Assembly (NCBI GenBank): GCA_003214235.1
Contig: QCLW01000004.1
Coordinates: forward strand, 1-52,223
Length of the DNA stretch: 52,223 nucleotides
From: Prochlorococcus sp. AG-418-F16
GTDB taxonomy: Bacteria > Cyanobacteriota > Cyanobacteriia > PCC-6307 > Cyanobiaceae
Direction of reading: 5' to 3'
The notes under the pieces are model-generated. The model was not told the origin of the DNA. It did not search any database and was given only the letters and a program-made list of their open reading frames with translations. Below are positions 1-8,638 of the stretch, in pieces (position 1 is the stretch's first letter; each line of letters starts with the position of its first letter). A program made the position numbers and the translations under genes.

Positions 1-111
1 ACATAAATATTTAATAGTTCAGAAAACCTTAAAGCAAAAATATTTGTTTATTAATCAAGAGTACTTTTTATTAAAATTTAAACTAATCTTCTAGTAGAAA
101 TTAATTTTTAA

Positions 112-366
112 TTGGACCAGTTTGCTGTAAAAGTTTTTGTAAGACTAAGACCCTCAGTTTTAGATCCAGCAGGGGAAGCTACCAAGTCTGCTTCTATAAA
201 ACTTGGAGCCGAGGGAATAAAATCATTACGTATAGGAAAAATGATTGAAGTGAAAATAGAAGGTAATGGGGAAAACGAAGTTAGAGAAAAAATTGATTTA
301 TTGTGTGATAGGTTATTTGCAAATACTGTCATTGAAGATTATGAGTATTCACTAGAAAAATTATAA
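112..366 (+). CDS. purS: Phosphoribosylformylglycinamidine synthase subunit PurS
   Basis: PurS is the small subunit of the three-part FGAM synthase (PurS, PurQ, PurL) in purine synthesis. It helps pass ammonia from PurQ to PurL in the cytoplasm. The 84 residues match the family's usual size, and the start [20 protein letters not shown] is typical of PurS. The only start in frame that keeps this conserved beginning is TTG at 112, with no clear Shine-Dalgarno sequence before it. purQ begins one base after the stop, so the two genes form an operon. PurL is not in the window. Confidence 0.95.
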   Translation: MDQFAVKVFVRLRPSVLDPAGEATKSASIKLGAEGIKSLRIGKMIEVKIEGNGENEVREKIDLLCDRLFANTVIEDYEYSLEKL

Positions 367-367
367 A

Positions 368-1033
368 ATGGATAATTTCACTGTAGGAATTGTAGTCTTT
401 CCTGGATCTAATTGTGATCGTGACGTTTCATGGGCATTGGAAGGTTGTTTAGACATAAGAACAAAATATTTGTGGCATGAGTCTTCAGATTTAAGTGATG
501 TGGATGCAATAGTTTTACCTGGAGGATTTAGCTATGGTGATTATTTAAGATGCGGAGCAATTGCGAGATTCTCTCCATTGATAAATGCCTTGGATGACTT
601 TGTTAAAAGCGGAAAAAGAGTTTTAGGAATATGTAATGGGTTTCAAATTTTGACAGAATCAGGTTTTTTGCCTGGTGCCCTAGTTGCAAATAAAAATCTA
701 AATTTCATCTGTGATGATGTTGAACTTGATATTGTTTCTTCAAAAGGAGGTTGGTTTAATAATAGTGATGAAAAACAATCTATTAATTTGCCAATAGCGC
801 ATGGGGAAGGAAGATATCATTGTGATTCTGATACTTTAAAGAAACTTGTAGATAATGAATTGATTGCTTTGAAATACAAAAATAATCCTAATGGATCCTC
901 ATTCGATATCGCAGGCATAACTAATGAACAGGGAAATGTTTTAGGTTTAATGCCTCATCCAGAGCGAGCGTGTGATATAGCAATTGGTGGAACTGATGGT
1001 CTCTTTACCTTAAAATCATTAATATTGAAATAA
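368..1033 (+). CDS. purQ: Phosphoribosylformylglycinamidine synthase subunit PurQ (glutaminase)
   Basis: PurQ is the class I glutamine amidotransferase subunit of FGAM synthase and supplies ammonia from glutamine. The triad is visible: nucleophile Cys at about residue 89 ([11 protein letters not shown]), then His 197 and Glu 199 in [26 protein letters not shown] near residues 51-67 is also characteristic. At 221 residues it is full length for the small, PurS-dependent form. It directly follows purS and is closed by a terminator hairpin shared with the converging aldolase gene. Confidence 0.97.
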   Translation: MDNFTVGIVVFPGSNCDRDVSWALEGCLDIRTKYLWHESSDLSDVDAIVLPGGFSYGDYLRCGAIARFSPLINALDDFVKSGKRVLGICNGFQILTESGFLPGALVANKNLNFICDDVELDIVSSKGGWFNNSDEKQSINLPIAHGEGRYHCDSDTLKKLVDNELIALKYKNNPNGSSFDIAGITNEQGNVLGLMPHPERACDIAIGGTDGLFTLKSLILK

Positions 1034-1064
1034 AAAAGACCCCCAAGTTTGGAGGTCTTTTTTG
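1032..1064. terminator. Bidirectional Rho-independent terminator between purQ and class II aldolase
   Basis: An A-tract (1032-1037) is followed by GACCCCC, the loop AAGTTT, GGAGGTC and a T-tract (1058-1063). The arms pair apart from one C/A mismatch, and the flanks give a U-tract on either strand. It lies between two converging genes, so it can end transcription from both sides. Confidence 0.85.
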
Positions 1065-1081
1065 TTTAACTTGGCTAGGAA

Positions 1082-2155
1082 TTAAACAGTAGCTTTTACT
1101 TTTGGATCTAAATCACCTTTTGCATAAAGATCAGCAAAATAATTAGTGCTGTTTTGTTTGATCTTACTTGCTTGACCTTCACACCAGAACTGCTTGTATC
1201 TATCAAGACAAACTTGCTTCATGTATTTTCTAGCAGGTTTGTTGAAATGTCTTGGGTCGAAGTTTGCCTTGTCAGCAAATGCCGCCTCTCTTACCGCAGC
1301 AGTGAAAGCAAGCCTGTTGTCTGTATCAATGTTAACTTTCCTGACTCCATTTCTTATTCCCTCTTGAATCTCTTCAACAGGAACACCATATGTTTGAGGA
1401 ATTTCACCACCATATTTGTTAATGATATCCAACCATTCCTGCGGAACTGAACTAGATCCATGCATTACAAGATGGGTATTAGGAAGTGCTTTATGAATTT
1501 CAGCAATTCTGCTTATTGCAAGAACCTCTCCTGTAGGTTTTCTCGTGAATTTATAAGCACCATGACTTGTACCTATAGCAATAGCTAAAGCATCAACTTT
1601 TGTTTTAGCAACAAAATCCGCAGCTTCATCAGGATCAGTCAAAAGCATGTCTGTAGAAAGTTCACCTTCAAATCCATGACCATCTTCAGCCTCACCTTTT
1701 CCTGTCTCTAATGAACCCAAGCATCCTAATTCTCCTTCAACACTAACCCCAACCGAATGAGCAAAATCCACTACTTTTTTAGTGACTGCAACATTATATT
1801 CGTAACTAGCTGGTGTTTTTGCATCTGCCTCTAGAGAACCATCCATCATTACTGATGTGAAACCATTTATTGCTGCTGAATAGCATGTAGATGGCTCGTT
1901 ACCATGGTCTTGGTGCATTACGACTGGAATATTTGGATAGGTTTCAGTTGCGGCAAGAATTAGATGACGAAGGAAAATTTCTCCTGCATAACTTCTTGCC
2001 CCTCTTGAAGCTTGTAGGATTACAGGACTATCAGTTTCATGGGCTGCTTCCATGATTGCTTGAACTTGCTCAAGATTATTAACATTGAAAGCTGGAATAC
2101 CGTAACCATTCTCAGCAGCGTGATCTAAAAGTAGTCTTAGTGGAACGAGGGCCAT
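1082..2155 (-). CDS. fbaA: Class II fructose-1,6-bisphosphate aldolase (Calvin-cycle type)
   Basis: This is a zinc-dependent aldolase that interconverts fructose-1,6-bisphosphate with glyceraldehyde-3-phosphate and DHAP, and also makes sedoheptulose bisphosphate in the Calvin cycle. At 357 residues it is full length for the CbbA-type class II enzyme. Visible motifs are PAFNVNN near residue 21, HQDHG at 81-85 (catalytic Asp and zinc ligand), EGELGCLG, and [11 protein letters not shown] with a second metal-ligand His. The next gene upstream on the same strand ends in a class I aldolase tail, which suggests that the two aldolase classes were once neighbours. The symbol cbbA is also used. Confidence 0.95.
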   Translation of the reverse strand: MALVPLRLLLDHAAENGYGIPAFNVNNLEQVQAIMEAAHETDSPVILQASRGARSYAGEIFLRHLILAATETYPNIPVVMHQDHGNEPSTCYSAAINGFTSVMMDGSLEADAKTPASYEYNVAVTKKVVDFAHSVGVSVEGELGCLGSLETGKGEAEDGHGFEGELSTDMLLTDPDEAADFVAKTKVDALAIAIGTSHGAYKFTRKPTGEVLAISRIAEIHKALPNTHLVMHGSSSVPQEWLDIINKYGGEIPQTYGVPVEEIQEGIRNGVRKVNIDTDNRLAFTAAVREAAFADKANFDPRHFNKPARKYMKQVCLDRYKQFWCEGQASKIKQNSTNYFADLYAKGDLDPKVKATV

Positions 2156-2302
2156 AATTAAAATAAGTTAGATGCTATACAAAGCACTTGATTTCGCGAG
2201 TTTAGTACAAAGAGGTATCAAATGTCACGTTATTAAATATACAAAATACTAAATTATAGGAACTAATTTTATGACCCAGAGTACATTTTTAGAATTTTTT
2301 AG

Positions 2303-3712
2303 TTAGTAAGTGTAGCTTGCTACAAACAATTGCTCATCAGATGAAGGTTGAGATCCTGCCACATAGGCACCTTTTGAAGCTTCAGAGTTTGCTTGGGCTC
2401 TTGCTATTAAGGCTTTTTGACCTCCTTCAACGTCGCTTCCTTTCCAGGCCTTTAAGCATGAGTGCTGTAATGCTCTTCCATAGGAGAATGAAACATTCCA
2501 TAAAGCTTTCCTGTAAAGAGTGTTCATATTATTTAAATAAACAGAAGCAGCTTCTTCGCTTAATCCTCCTGATAAGAAAACTATTCCAGGAACAGATGCA
2601 GGAACGCATCTTTCCATAGTTCTGATTGTTATTTCAGCAACTTTCATGGGATCAGCCTTTGTTGGGTCACTTAAAATCTTAAATTTCTCTTTAATTTTCC
2701 TATTAAAAGTTTTTATCGATTTCTCATCTAATGAAATTATGACTAATTCAAGGCCAGCATTATCATTTGGTCTCCAACAATGATCTGGAGCCTCTTCAAA
2801 CCAAGTATTAATTTTTTTTCCAACTATTTGTATTTGTAAAGGTAATGATTTGTTTGGTATCCATATGCGTCCTTTTATTCGAAGGATATTCAATTCATCC
2901 AAGATTTTTGACATCTCTTTTTCAAAGTCATTTTTTTCAAGGAAATAATTTAATTTAATTGAATCTGATACAAGCTCAACATGATTGTGATCATGTTCTT
3001 CCGTTAGAAATTCTTTATAAGTCTCTTTTGTAAAATTAAAATCAAATAGGTAATTTAAATCAATTTTACCATTTTTGGATTTAAGGACTGGCACAGATGA
3101 GTTTAGACTGCCTTGGATTTTATTTTTTACAAAATCAAATTGATCTTCATTTAAGATATCTGATCTAGAGACTAAAACGATATCAGAAACTTCTAATTGT
3201 TCCTCAAAAAGTTCATCTATAGAGGCATTGTGATCAATTTTATCGGTTTCATTATATTGTTTTGTTATTTTATTTAAATCATTAATTGGTGAACCATTAA
3301 GCATTGCTTCTCCGTTTACAATCCCTACTACTACATCGAGATATATTAAAGACCTTATTTCAGGCCAGTTAAGAGCTTGAATTAAGGGGATTGGCAGTGC
3401 CAAGCCACTTGTTTCAATAATTATTGAATCGATAGGAGGATTAAATTCAAGGAGTGCTTTTATTGACGGAACAAAATCATCTTGAACAGTACAACATAAA
3501 CATCCGTTGTTTAATTCGATTACACAGTCGTCTTCAGATTTATCACATTTATCACAACTTTTAATCAAATCACCGTCAATTCCAACATCACCAAATTCAT
3601 TGATTATTAAACCAAATTTTTTATTACTCTCTTTTAATAAATATCTAAGAAAAGTTGTTTTACCGGAACCAAGAAATCCTGAAACTACTATTACTGGTAT
3701 TTTCTTTTTCAT
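2303..3712 (-). CDS. CobW/G3E GTPase fused in frame to the C-terminal third of class I fructose-bisphosphate aldolase
   Basis: Residues 1 to about 350 are a G3E-family GTPase of the CobW metal-chaperone type. They contain Walker A GFLGSGKTT near 12-20, the metal-binding GCLCC motif near 70, IETSGLALP, SRSD in place of NKxD, a His-rich EEHDHNH stretch, and the CobW C-terminal domain (RIKGRIWIP to about LELVIISL). From about residue 354 (nt 2653 downward) the chain becomes a class I aldolase C-terminus: VPGIVFLSGGLSEE, SFSYGRALQHSCLKAW, ending LFVASYTY. This tail keeps the phosphate-binding SGG and SYGRA segments but lacks the Schiff-base lysine and the other catalytic lysines that lie earlier in class I aldolases, so aldolase activity is not expected. 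The reading frame is open through the junction. It is most likely a deletion fusion of two neighbouring genes, or a chimeric assembly. Both domain calls are firm; the origin is inferred. Confidence 0.88.
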   Translation of the reverse strand: MKKKIPVIVVSGFLGSGKTTFLRYLLKESNKKFGLIINEFGDVGIDGDLIKSCDKCDKSEDDCVIELNNGCLCCTVQDDFVPSIKALLEFNPPIDSIIIETSGLALPIPLIQALNWPEIRSLIYLDVVVGIVNGEAMLNGSPINDLNKITKQYNETDKIDHNASIDELFEEQLEVSDIVLVSRSDILNEDQFDFVKNKIQGSLNSSVPVLKSKNGKIDLNYLFDFNFTKETYKEFLTEEHDHNHVELVSDSIKLNYFLEKNDFEKEMSKILDELNILRIKGRIWIPNKSLPLQIQIVGKKINTWFEEAPDHCWRPNDNAGLELVIISLDEKSIKTFNRKIKEKFKILSDPTKADPMKVAEITIRTMERCVPASVPGIVFLSGGLSEEAASVYLNNMNTLYRKALWNVSFSYGRALQHSCLKAWKGSDVEGGQKALIARAQANSEASKGAYVAGSQPSSDEQLFVASYTY

Positions 3713-3721
3713 ACTAAATGA

Positions 3722-4234
3722 TTAACATCCTAAGCTATATTCTGTACTCTCTCCTGTAGAACTATTTGTGCCATTAGCAATAGCACACAATTGTTTCTGT
3801 TGTGTACGACTAAGAACAGCATCCGTAAAATCAGCGCCATCTATTTTTGCTCCGTCGAAATTACTCTCCATTAATAAAGCATTGGTAAAATTAACATCTG
3901 AAAGATCTGCATCTGTAAAGTCTGTTGCATAGGCAAGTGCGTCTCTTAAATTGGCACCCGTAAACTTTGAGTTTTGCAATTTACTATTATTAAATACCGC
4001 ACCCTCCAAATTACTTTCACTGAAATTAAATCCATTCAAATCATATTTAACAAATTCGTTACCACTTAAGTCTTGACCATGCATATCTGGTTCTAAATCA
4101 AGGTCTTGTTGGTTTCTAATCTCAGGAGGACGTTTAGCCCATGCAGAATTTACAGAATTAAAAAATAAAATTCCAACGAATAGTAACGTAATTAATGCAT
4201 TCTTTAGAGTTGAGAAATTAATTGATTTAATCAT
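3722..4234 (-). CDS. Secreted/lumenal pentapeptide-repeat protein
   Basis: This 170-residue protein has an N-terminal signal peptide: a hydrophobic run near residues 12-30, then a likely cleavage site after SAWA. The mature part holds A(D/N)Lxx-type pentapeptide repeats from about residue 55 to 145 (for example SNLEG, ANLRD, ADLSD, SNFDG, ADFTD), which form a right-handed quadrilateral beta helix. Two cysteines near the C-terminus (QLCAI and the final SLGC) could form a disulfide. Similar proteins in cyanobacteria lie in the thylakoid lumen or periplasm, and their function is mostly unknown. It starts upstream of the CobW fusion gene with a 9-base gap, so the two are probably co-transcribed. 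Confidence 0.85.
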   Translation of the reverse strand: MIKSINFSTLKNALITLLFVGILFFNSVNSAWAKRPPEIRNQQDLDLEPDMHGQDLSGNEFVKYDLNGFNFSESNLEGAVFNNSKLQNSKFTGANLRDALAYATDFTDADLSDVNFTNALLMESNFDGAKIDGADFTDAVLSRTQQKQLCAIANGTNSSTGESTEYSLGC

Positions 4235-4297
4235 AATAAGACTGTATTTTAGAACTTAGGTATTTAAAGTTTGTAGAAGTATCTTAAAGGAAAATAT

Positions 4298-4915
4298 ATG
4301 GCAATGTCACTAAAGGTTATTGTTCCTCCTCATCCATTAATAAAACATTGGCTTTCAATATTGCGAGAAAAAAACACTCCAAATATTTTGTACTCAACAG
4401 GATATGAACAATTAGGTAAATGGCTTACGTATGAAGCATTACGAAATTGGTTGCCATATAAAAAAGAAATAGTAACTACTTATAATGGGGATACTGATGG
4501 ATATTTTATTAATAATGATTATCCAATAAAAGTGCTCGCAATGATGCCCGAAGGCTTATCTCTTTGGTTCGGATCTAAAGAAGTAATTCCTAATTCGACC
4601 CTTTCACTAGGAGAAATACCTAAAAGTATTGAATCAAATGAAGGAATTATTTTTTATTCGGAACAAATAACGACAAAATCCACAGCAATAGAGACTTTAT
4701 TAAAATTAAAGGAGTTAGGAGTTGATTCCAATAGGATTTTATTAATAACTGCTATTTGCTCCAATAAAGGGTTAAATGAAATCGCGAAATTATTCCCTAA
4801 TCAGGTCATCTACACCTCATGCATAGATGAGGAAGACGAAAAGACAACATTTTTGATGCCGGGTATTGGGAATCCTTTATTGCGTTTGAGTACTATATTT
4901 CGAGATAAGAACTAA
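4298..4915 (+). CDS. Uracil phosphoribosyltransferase-like protein with a degenerate PRPP site
   Basis: The 205 residues follow the UPRTase (Upp) pattern: the N-terminal PPHPLIKHWLSILREK resembles the Upp start, and the C-terminal IYTSCID followed by FLMPGIGNPLLRL resembles the uracil-binding segment (normally Y-I-x-PGLGDAGDR). The PRPP loop, normally DPMLATGGS, is replaced by a stretch around YSEQITTKS, and the ILRAG motif is also lost. PRPP binding is therefore doubtful, and the protein may have another role. The start has a good AAAGGA ribosome site 7-8 bases upstream of ATG 4298; a second ATG follows two codons later. Automated pipelines may simply call it upp. Confidence 0.75.
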   Translation: MAMSLKVIVPPHPLIKHWLSILREKNTPNILYSTGYEQLGKWLTYEALRNWLPYKKEIVTTYNGDTDGYFINNDYPIKVLAMMPEGLSLWFGSKEVIPNSTLSLGEIPKSIESNEGIIFYSEQITTKSTAIETLLKLKELGVDSNRILLITAICSNKGLNEIAKLFPNQVIYTSCIDEEDEKTTFLMPGIGNPLLRLSTIFRDKN

Positions 4916-4917
4916 TA

Positions 4918-4923
4918 TATAAT
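4918..4923 (+). promoter_or_regulatory. Candidate -10 box (TATAAT)
   Basis: A perfect TATAAT lies 22 bases before the ATG at 4945, followed by GGAG at 4927-4930. It overlaps the end of the upstream gene. No convincing -35 element was seen, so this is only a candidate promoter for the small membrane protein and perhaps ilvD. Confidence 0.4.
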
Positions 4924-4944
4924 GTAGGAGTAAATATTTTACCA

Positions 4945-5235
4945 ATGTCTGAATACAGAGATTCGTCTTCAAATAATCTTTTATCATTAATAAGCGGTGC
5001 TTTTATTGGAGCAGCAGGTCTAGCTTGGTGGTTAATATCTGAAGCAGACAAAAGAAAGGAGGAAAAAAAACAAAAAGCAATGATGTATTCCTCCAGAATT
5101 CAAGACGGCTCTGAAGCGATTGATTCAAATGAAAATATAAATGAAGTTGAGGGAGAGAATCTGGAGAAGAAAGTTGAGCAACTTAATTCTGCAATTGCTG
5201 ATGTGAGGAAACAACTTGAAGAGTTGGGGCAATAG
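4945..5235 (+). CDS. Small single-span membrane protein with a C-terminal coiled coil
   Basis: This 96-residue protein of unknown function has one predicted membrane segment (about residues 11-32, LSLISGAFIGAAGLAWWLI), then a basic stretch (ADKRKEEKKQK). The C-terminal region has heptad-like leucine and valine spacing (LEKKVEQLNSAIADVRKQLEEL) suggesting a coiled coil. It sits 24 bases before ilvD on the same strand, which suggests co-transcription but says nothing firm about function. Confidence 0.75.
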   Translation: MSEYRDSSSNNLLSLISGAFIGAAGLAWWLISEADKRKEEKKQKAMMYSSRIQDGSEAIDSNENINEVEGENLEKKVEQLNSAIADVRKQLEELGQ

Positions 5236-5259
5236 AATAAAAAAGGTTCTCAAATAAAT

Positions 5260-6933
5260 ATGAATAAACTCAGATCATCTGCAATAACCCAAGGAGTGCA
5301 AAGATCCCCTAACAGATCTATGTTAAGAGCTGTTGGATTTAATGATGAAGATTTTAATAAACCTATTATTGGAGTTGCAAATGGATATAGCACCATAACA
5401 CCATGCAATATTGGTTTAAATAAGTTAGCTCTCAGAGCTGAAGAGTCAATTAGAAGATCCGGTGGGATGCCTCAAATGTTTGGAACAATCACCGTAAGTG
5501 ATGGCATTTCTATGGGAACAGAGGGTATGAAATATTCCCTAGTTTCAAGAGAAGTTATTGCTGATTCAATAGAAACAGCATGCAATGCTCAGAGTATGGA
5601 TGGAGTGCTTGCTATAGGTGGATGTGACAAAAATATGCCAGGTGCCATGATAGCAATTGCGAGAATGAATATTCCCTCAATTTTCATTTATGGAGGGACA
5701 ATTAAACCAGGAAAATTACATGGAGAAGATCTTACTGTTGTTAGTGCATTTGAAGCTGTAGGACAATTAACATCAGGCAAAATTAATGAAGAAAGGCTAC
5801 TCCAAGTTGAGAAAAATTGTATTCCTGGTGCTGGTAGCTGTGGAGGGATGTTTACAGCTAATACAATGTCTGCGGTTATAGAAGTATTAGGTTTAAGTCT
5901 TCCTCACAGTTCAACTATGGCTGCTGAAGATCTTGAAAAAGAACTAAGTGCAGATAAAAGTGCTGAGATATTAGTCTCTGCAATAGAAAAAGATATCAGA
6001 CCTCTAGACCTAATGACTAAGAAAGCATTTGAAAATGCGATATCAGTAATTATGGCAATTGGAGGTTCAACAAATGCGGTATTGCATATCTTAGCCATTG
6101 CAAATACTGCAGGAATAGATATCAATATTAATGATTTTGAGAGAATAAGACAAAAAGTCCCCGTTATTTGCGACCTTAAACCGAGTGGTAAATATGTGAC
6201 GGTGGATCTTCATAATGCAGGCGGGATTCCACAAGTAATGAAAATACTATTGAATGCAGGATTAATTCATGGTGAATGTAAAAACATTGAAGGCAAAACT
6301 ATATCAGAATACTTGCGAAAAATTCCAGATAAGCCTCCAGCGAATCAAAATGTCATAAGAGAAATAGATGACCCTCTTTATAAAAAAGGACATCTAGCGA
6401 TTTTAAAAGGCAACTTGGCAAGCGAAGGTTCTGTAGCGAAAATTAGCGGGGTTAAAAACCCTGTTCTAACTGGTCCAGCAAAGATATTCGAAAGTGAAGA
6501 GGATTGTTTAAACTCGATATTAAATAACGATATTAAAGCTGGTGATGTTGTTGTTATTAGAAACGAAGGGCCTGTAGGAGGGCCAGGTATGAGAGAAATG
6601 TTAGCCCCAACATCTGCTATTGTTGGCCAAGGACTAGGTGAGAAGGTAGCTTTAATTACGGATGGAAGATTTAGCGGGGGTACTTATGGTCTAGTTGTGG
6701 GCCACATAGCACCAGAGGCTGCTGTTGGCGGAAATATTGCTCTAATAAAACAAGGTGACTTAATTACCGTAGATGCTGTAAAACAACTAATTGAAGTTGA
6801 TTTATCTGACGAAGAATTAGAAAAAAGAAAAAAAGATTGGGTAAAACCTACACAAAAATACAAAAGAGGGATACTTTCAAAATATTCTAGGATCGTAAGC
6901 ACATCAAGTTTAGGCGCAGTTACTGATTTATAA
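5260..6933 (+). CDS. ilvD: Dihydroxy-acid dehydratase
   Basis: IlvD dehydrates 2,3-dihydroxy-isovalerate and its methylvalerate analogue to the 2-oxo acids in valine, leucine and isoleucine synthesis, using an iron-sulfur cluster. The 557-residue length is normal. The three cluster cysteines are visible at about 49 (TPCN), 122 ([11 protein letters not shown]) and 194 ([14 protein letters not shown]); the carbamylated lysine of the family would be K124. The C-terminal region has [20 protein letters not shown]. The stop codon lies in a perfect 16-base palindrome. Confidence 0.97.
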   Translation: MNKLRSSAITQGVQRSPNRSMLRAVGFNDEDFNKPIIGVANGYSTITPCNIGLNKLALRAEESIRRSGGMPQMFGTITVSDGISMGTEGMKYSLVSREVIADSIETACNAQSMDGVLAIGGCDKNMPGAMIAIARMNIPSIFIYGGTIKPGKLHGEDLTVVSAFEAVGQLTSGKINEERLLQVEKNCIPGAGSCGGMFTANTMSAVIEVLGLSLPHSSTMAAEDLEKELSADKSAEILVSAIEKDIRPLDLMTKKAFENAISVIMAIGGSTNAVLHILAIANTAGIDININDFERIRQKVPVICDLKPSGKYVTVDLHNAGGIPQVMKILLNAGLIHGECKNIEGKTISEYLRKIPDKPPANQNVIREIDDPLYKKGHLAILKGNLASEGSVAKISGVKNPVLTGPAKIFESEEDCLNSILNNDIKAGDVVVIRNEGPVGGPGMREMLAPTSAIVGQGLGEKVALITDGRFSGGTYGLVVGHIAPEAAVGGNIALIKQGDLITVDAVKQLIEVDLSDEELEKRKKDWVKPTQKYKRGILSKYSRIVSTSSLGAVTDL

Positions 6934-6938
6934 ATCAG
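6923..6938. repeat. Perfect palindrome across the ilvD stop codon
   Basis: CTGATTTATAAATCAG is a perfect 16-base inverted repeat containing the ilvD TAA. A hairpin here would have a very small loop, and only an interrupted T-rich stretch follows, so it could be a weak terminator at the end of ilvD. It lies between converging genes. Confidence 0.4.
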
Positions 6939-6954
6939 CTCATATTTTATTTTC

Positions 6955-7341
6955 TTAATCAATAAAATTTTTTATCCTATTTGCTAAATTTTCCAATCTA
7001 GCGCTGTATTTTGGTGAGTTACATTTTTTTCCATTATTGCTATCCATCCATAATGTTTTAACTCCACTCCATAATATTGGTTCATCAGGGAAATTAAGCT
7101 TAGAGATGACTAAAACCAACTCTTTATTTGATTTAAAAAGTTCTAATTCAAGATCATATATTTCTAATCTTTTACCTTCTTTATCTCGACATAAAATATT
7201 AACCGTCAAATCAATATCTTCCTCTTCGAGTTCGTATTCACCATTTATTTTCACGACAGAATGAACAAAAGGTTTATTTGTTAAGTCTGCTGACTTAGCG
7301 ATTAAGCTCTCTATATTTTTAGGCAAATTTTCAAATAACAC
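6955..7341 (-). CDS. Conserved hypothetical protein, 128 aa
   Basis: I do not recognise a domain. The protein is soluble, mixed alpha/beta in appearance, with an acidic patch (EYELEEEDIDLTVN) and a C-terminal Lys/Asn-rich tail (NGKKCNSPKYSARLENLANRIKNF). Its start overlaps the end of the CIA30-family gene by 11 bases on the same strand, so the two are likely translated together and may act in the same process. Confidence 0.7.
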   Translation of the reverse strand: MLFENLPKNIESLIAKSADLTNKPFVHSVVKINGEYELEEEDIDLTVNILCRDKEGKRLEIYDLELELFKSNKELVLVISKLNFPDEPILWSGVKTLWMDSNNGKKCNSPKYSARLENLANRIKNFID

Positions 7342-7879
7342 TTATTGATTTAATTAAAACTTTTATCGAACCCTGCTTAAACTCATTATTAAGTAGTCCA
7401 TCATCACCAAACTTAGAGTGTAATAGTTGCAATCTTTTAATTTTAGATGCTTTGAATTTAAATGGGAAACGTACCTTATTAGCTCTTACTGAAGGTTTAA
7501 GCGAACTAAAAGGAATTTGAACATTTGTTGTTCCGAATTTTTTTGTTGGGAATGATTTAATCCACCTGAGTCCCCCCGGAATAAATTCGGTTAGTCCAAG
7601 AAGATCATCTTCACAAGCGACCGCAAATTTAAAAGTTCTTCCTTGTCCATCAATAGTTAATTCAAAGGATGAATATTCAGAAACATTTAAAGAAGGTTTA
7701 TATATAGATGATCTACAACTAACAAATCCACCTGCTTTCTCGACAATATTACCCTTTAGTAACAACCCAGAATTTGAAATTTCACAAAAAGCTGAACTTG
7801 ATCCGCCCATAACAGTGTCATTTAATGTTTTCCAACGATCGAACTCCTTTTTCTGGAATAAAATTTTTTTCTTACTCAT
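7331..7879 (-). CDS. CIA30-family (NDUFAF1-like) protein
   Basis: The 182 residues fit the CIA30 domain, named after mitochondrial complex I assembly factor 30. Diagnostic segments are the N-terminal WKTLNDTVMGGSSS and FVSCRSS near residue 55, and a beta-rich, galactose-binding-like core (FELTIDGQGRTFKFAV). The C-terminal half has VQIPFSSLKPSVRANKV. In cyanobacteria these proteins are widespread but poorly characterised; a link to NDH-1 or other membrane-complex assembly is only by analogy. The gene overlaps the 128-residue protein downstream and follows pgl with a short gap. Confidence 0.85.
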   Translation of the reverse strand: MSKKKILFQKKEFDRWKTLNDTVMGGSSSAFCEISNSGLLLKGNIVEKAGGFVSCRSSIYKPSLNVSEYSSFELTIDGQGRTFKFAVACEDDLLGLTEFIPGGLRWIKSFPTKKFGTTNVQIPFSSLKPSVRANKVRFPFKFKASKIKRLQLLHSKFGDDGLLNNEFKQGSIKVLIKSISVI

Positions 7880-7909
7880 TAAATAAATTTGTCTATTAAT
7901 AGACTTTAA

Positions 7910-8638
7910 CTAAATTTCTAATTCTTTTGCTGACTCATGATCACAAAATATTAAAATTTGATTACTAGATTTAATTAATTTTGATGGAGTTCTGTCGGTA
8001 GACTCCTTTTCATCTAATAACCTCTCGAGAGCAAGTTTTTTAGAGGCTCCACTAACCAAAAATACTATCTTAGATGAGGCTGAAAGAACCTTTGGAGTTA
8101 ATGAAATTCTTTTTAAACCTTTACCTTCATTAAAAATCACAAAATCATCTACATAATTATTTTTTTGATAGGGGAATAATGACGCAGTATGACCGTCATC
8201 TCCAAGACCTAATAAAGTTAAATCAAAAGATGGGGAATTTGATCCGCATTTTTCAAATAATTTAGAAATAAATAGATTTTTAATAGCTTCATCATCAGCT
8301 TTTAAATCATTGAAAATTTCGTAAAAAAATGCTTTAGTTCCGAAATTCGTTAACAATGAATTTTTCAACATTAAGGAATTACTTAATTCGGAATTTGGAT
8401 CAACACATCTTTCATCTCCTAAAAAGATATCAACCTTATCCCAACTAATATCACTATTTGAAAGAAGTTGATAAATAGACTTAGGAGTTGAACCTCCACT
8501 CACACAAAATTTGAATCTATCTTTCTTTTTTAATGTTTGAATAATTTGGCTTTCAATGAACTTAAAAACTGCCAATGACAGTTCTATCTTGTCTTTGTAA
8601 ATGTTTACCGTATATCCATTTTTAACCTTTTCAATCAT
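7910..8638 (-). CDS. pgl: 6-phosphogluconolactonase
   Basis: Pgl hydrolyses 6-phosphoglucono-lactone in the oxidative pentose phosphate pathway. The family motifs are seen: FCVSGGSTPKSIYQLL near residues 48-60, VDIFLGDERCVD, and LLGLGDDGHTASLFP. I chose the ATG at 8638 because it forms an ATGA overlap with the gnd stop, a usual sign of coupled translation; an ATG three codons earlier (8647) is also possible. Its neighbour gnd catalyses the next step. Confidence 0.93.
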   Translation of the reverse strand: MIEKVKNGYTVNIYKDKIELSLAVFKFIESQIIQTLKKKDRFKFCVSGGSTPKSIYQLLSNSDISWDKVDIFLGDERCVDPNSELSNSLMLKNSLLTNFGTKAFFYEIFNDLKADDEAIKNLFISKLFEKCGSNSPSFDLTLLGLGDDGHTASLFPYQKNNYVDDFVIFNEGKGLKRISLTPKVLSASSKIVFLVSGASKKLALERLLDEKESTDRTPSKLIKSSNQILIFCDHESAKELEI

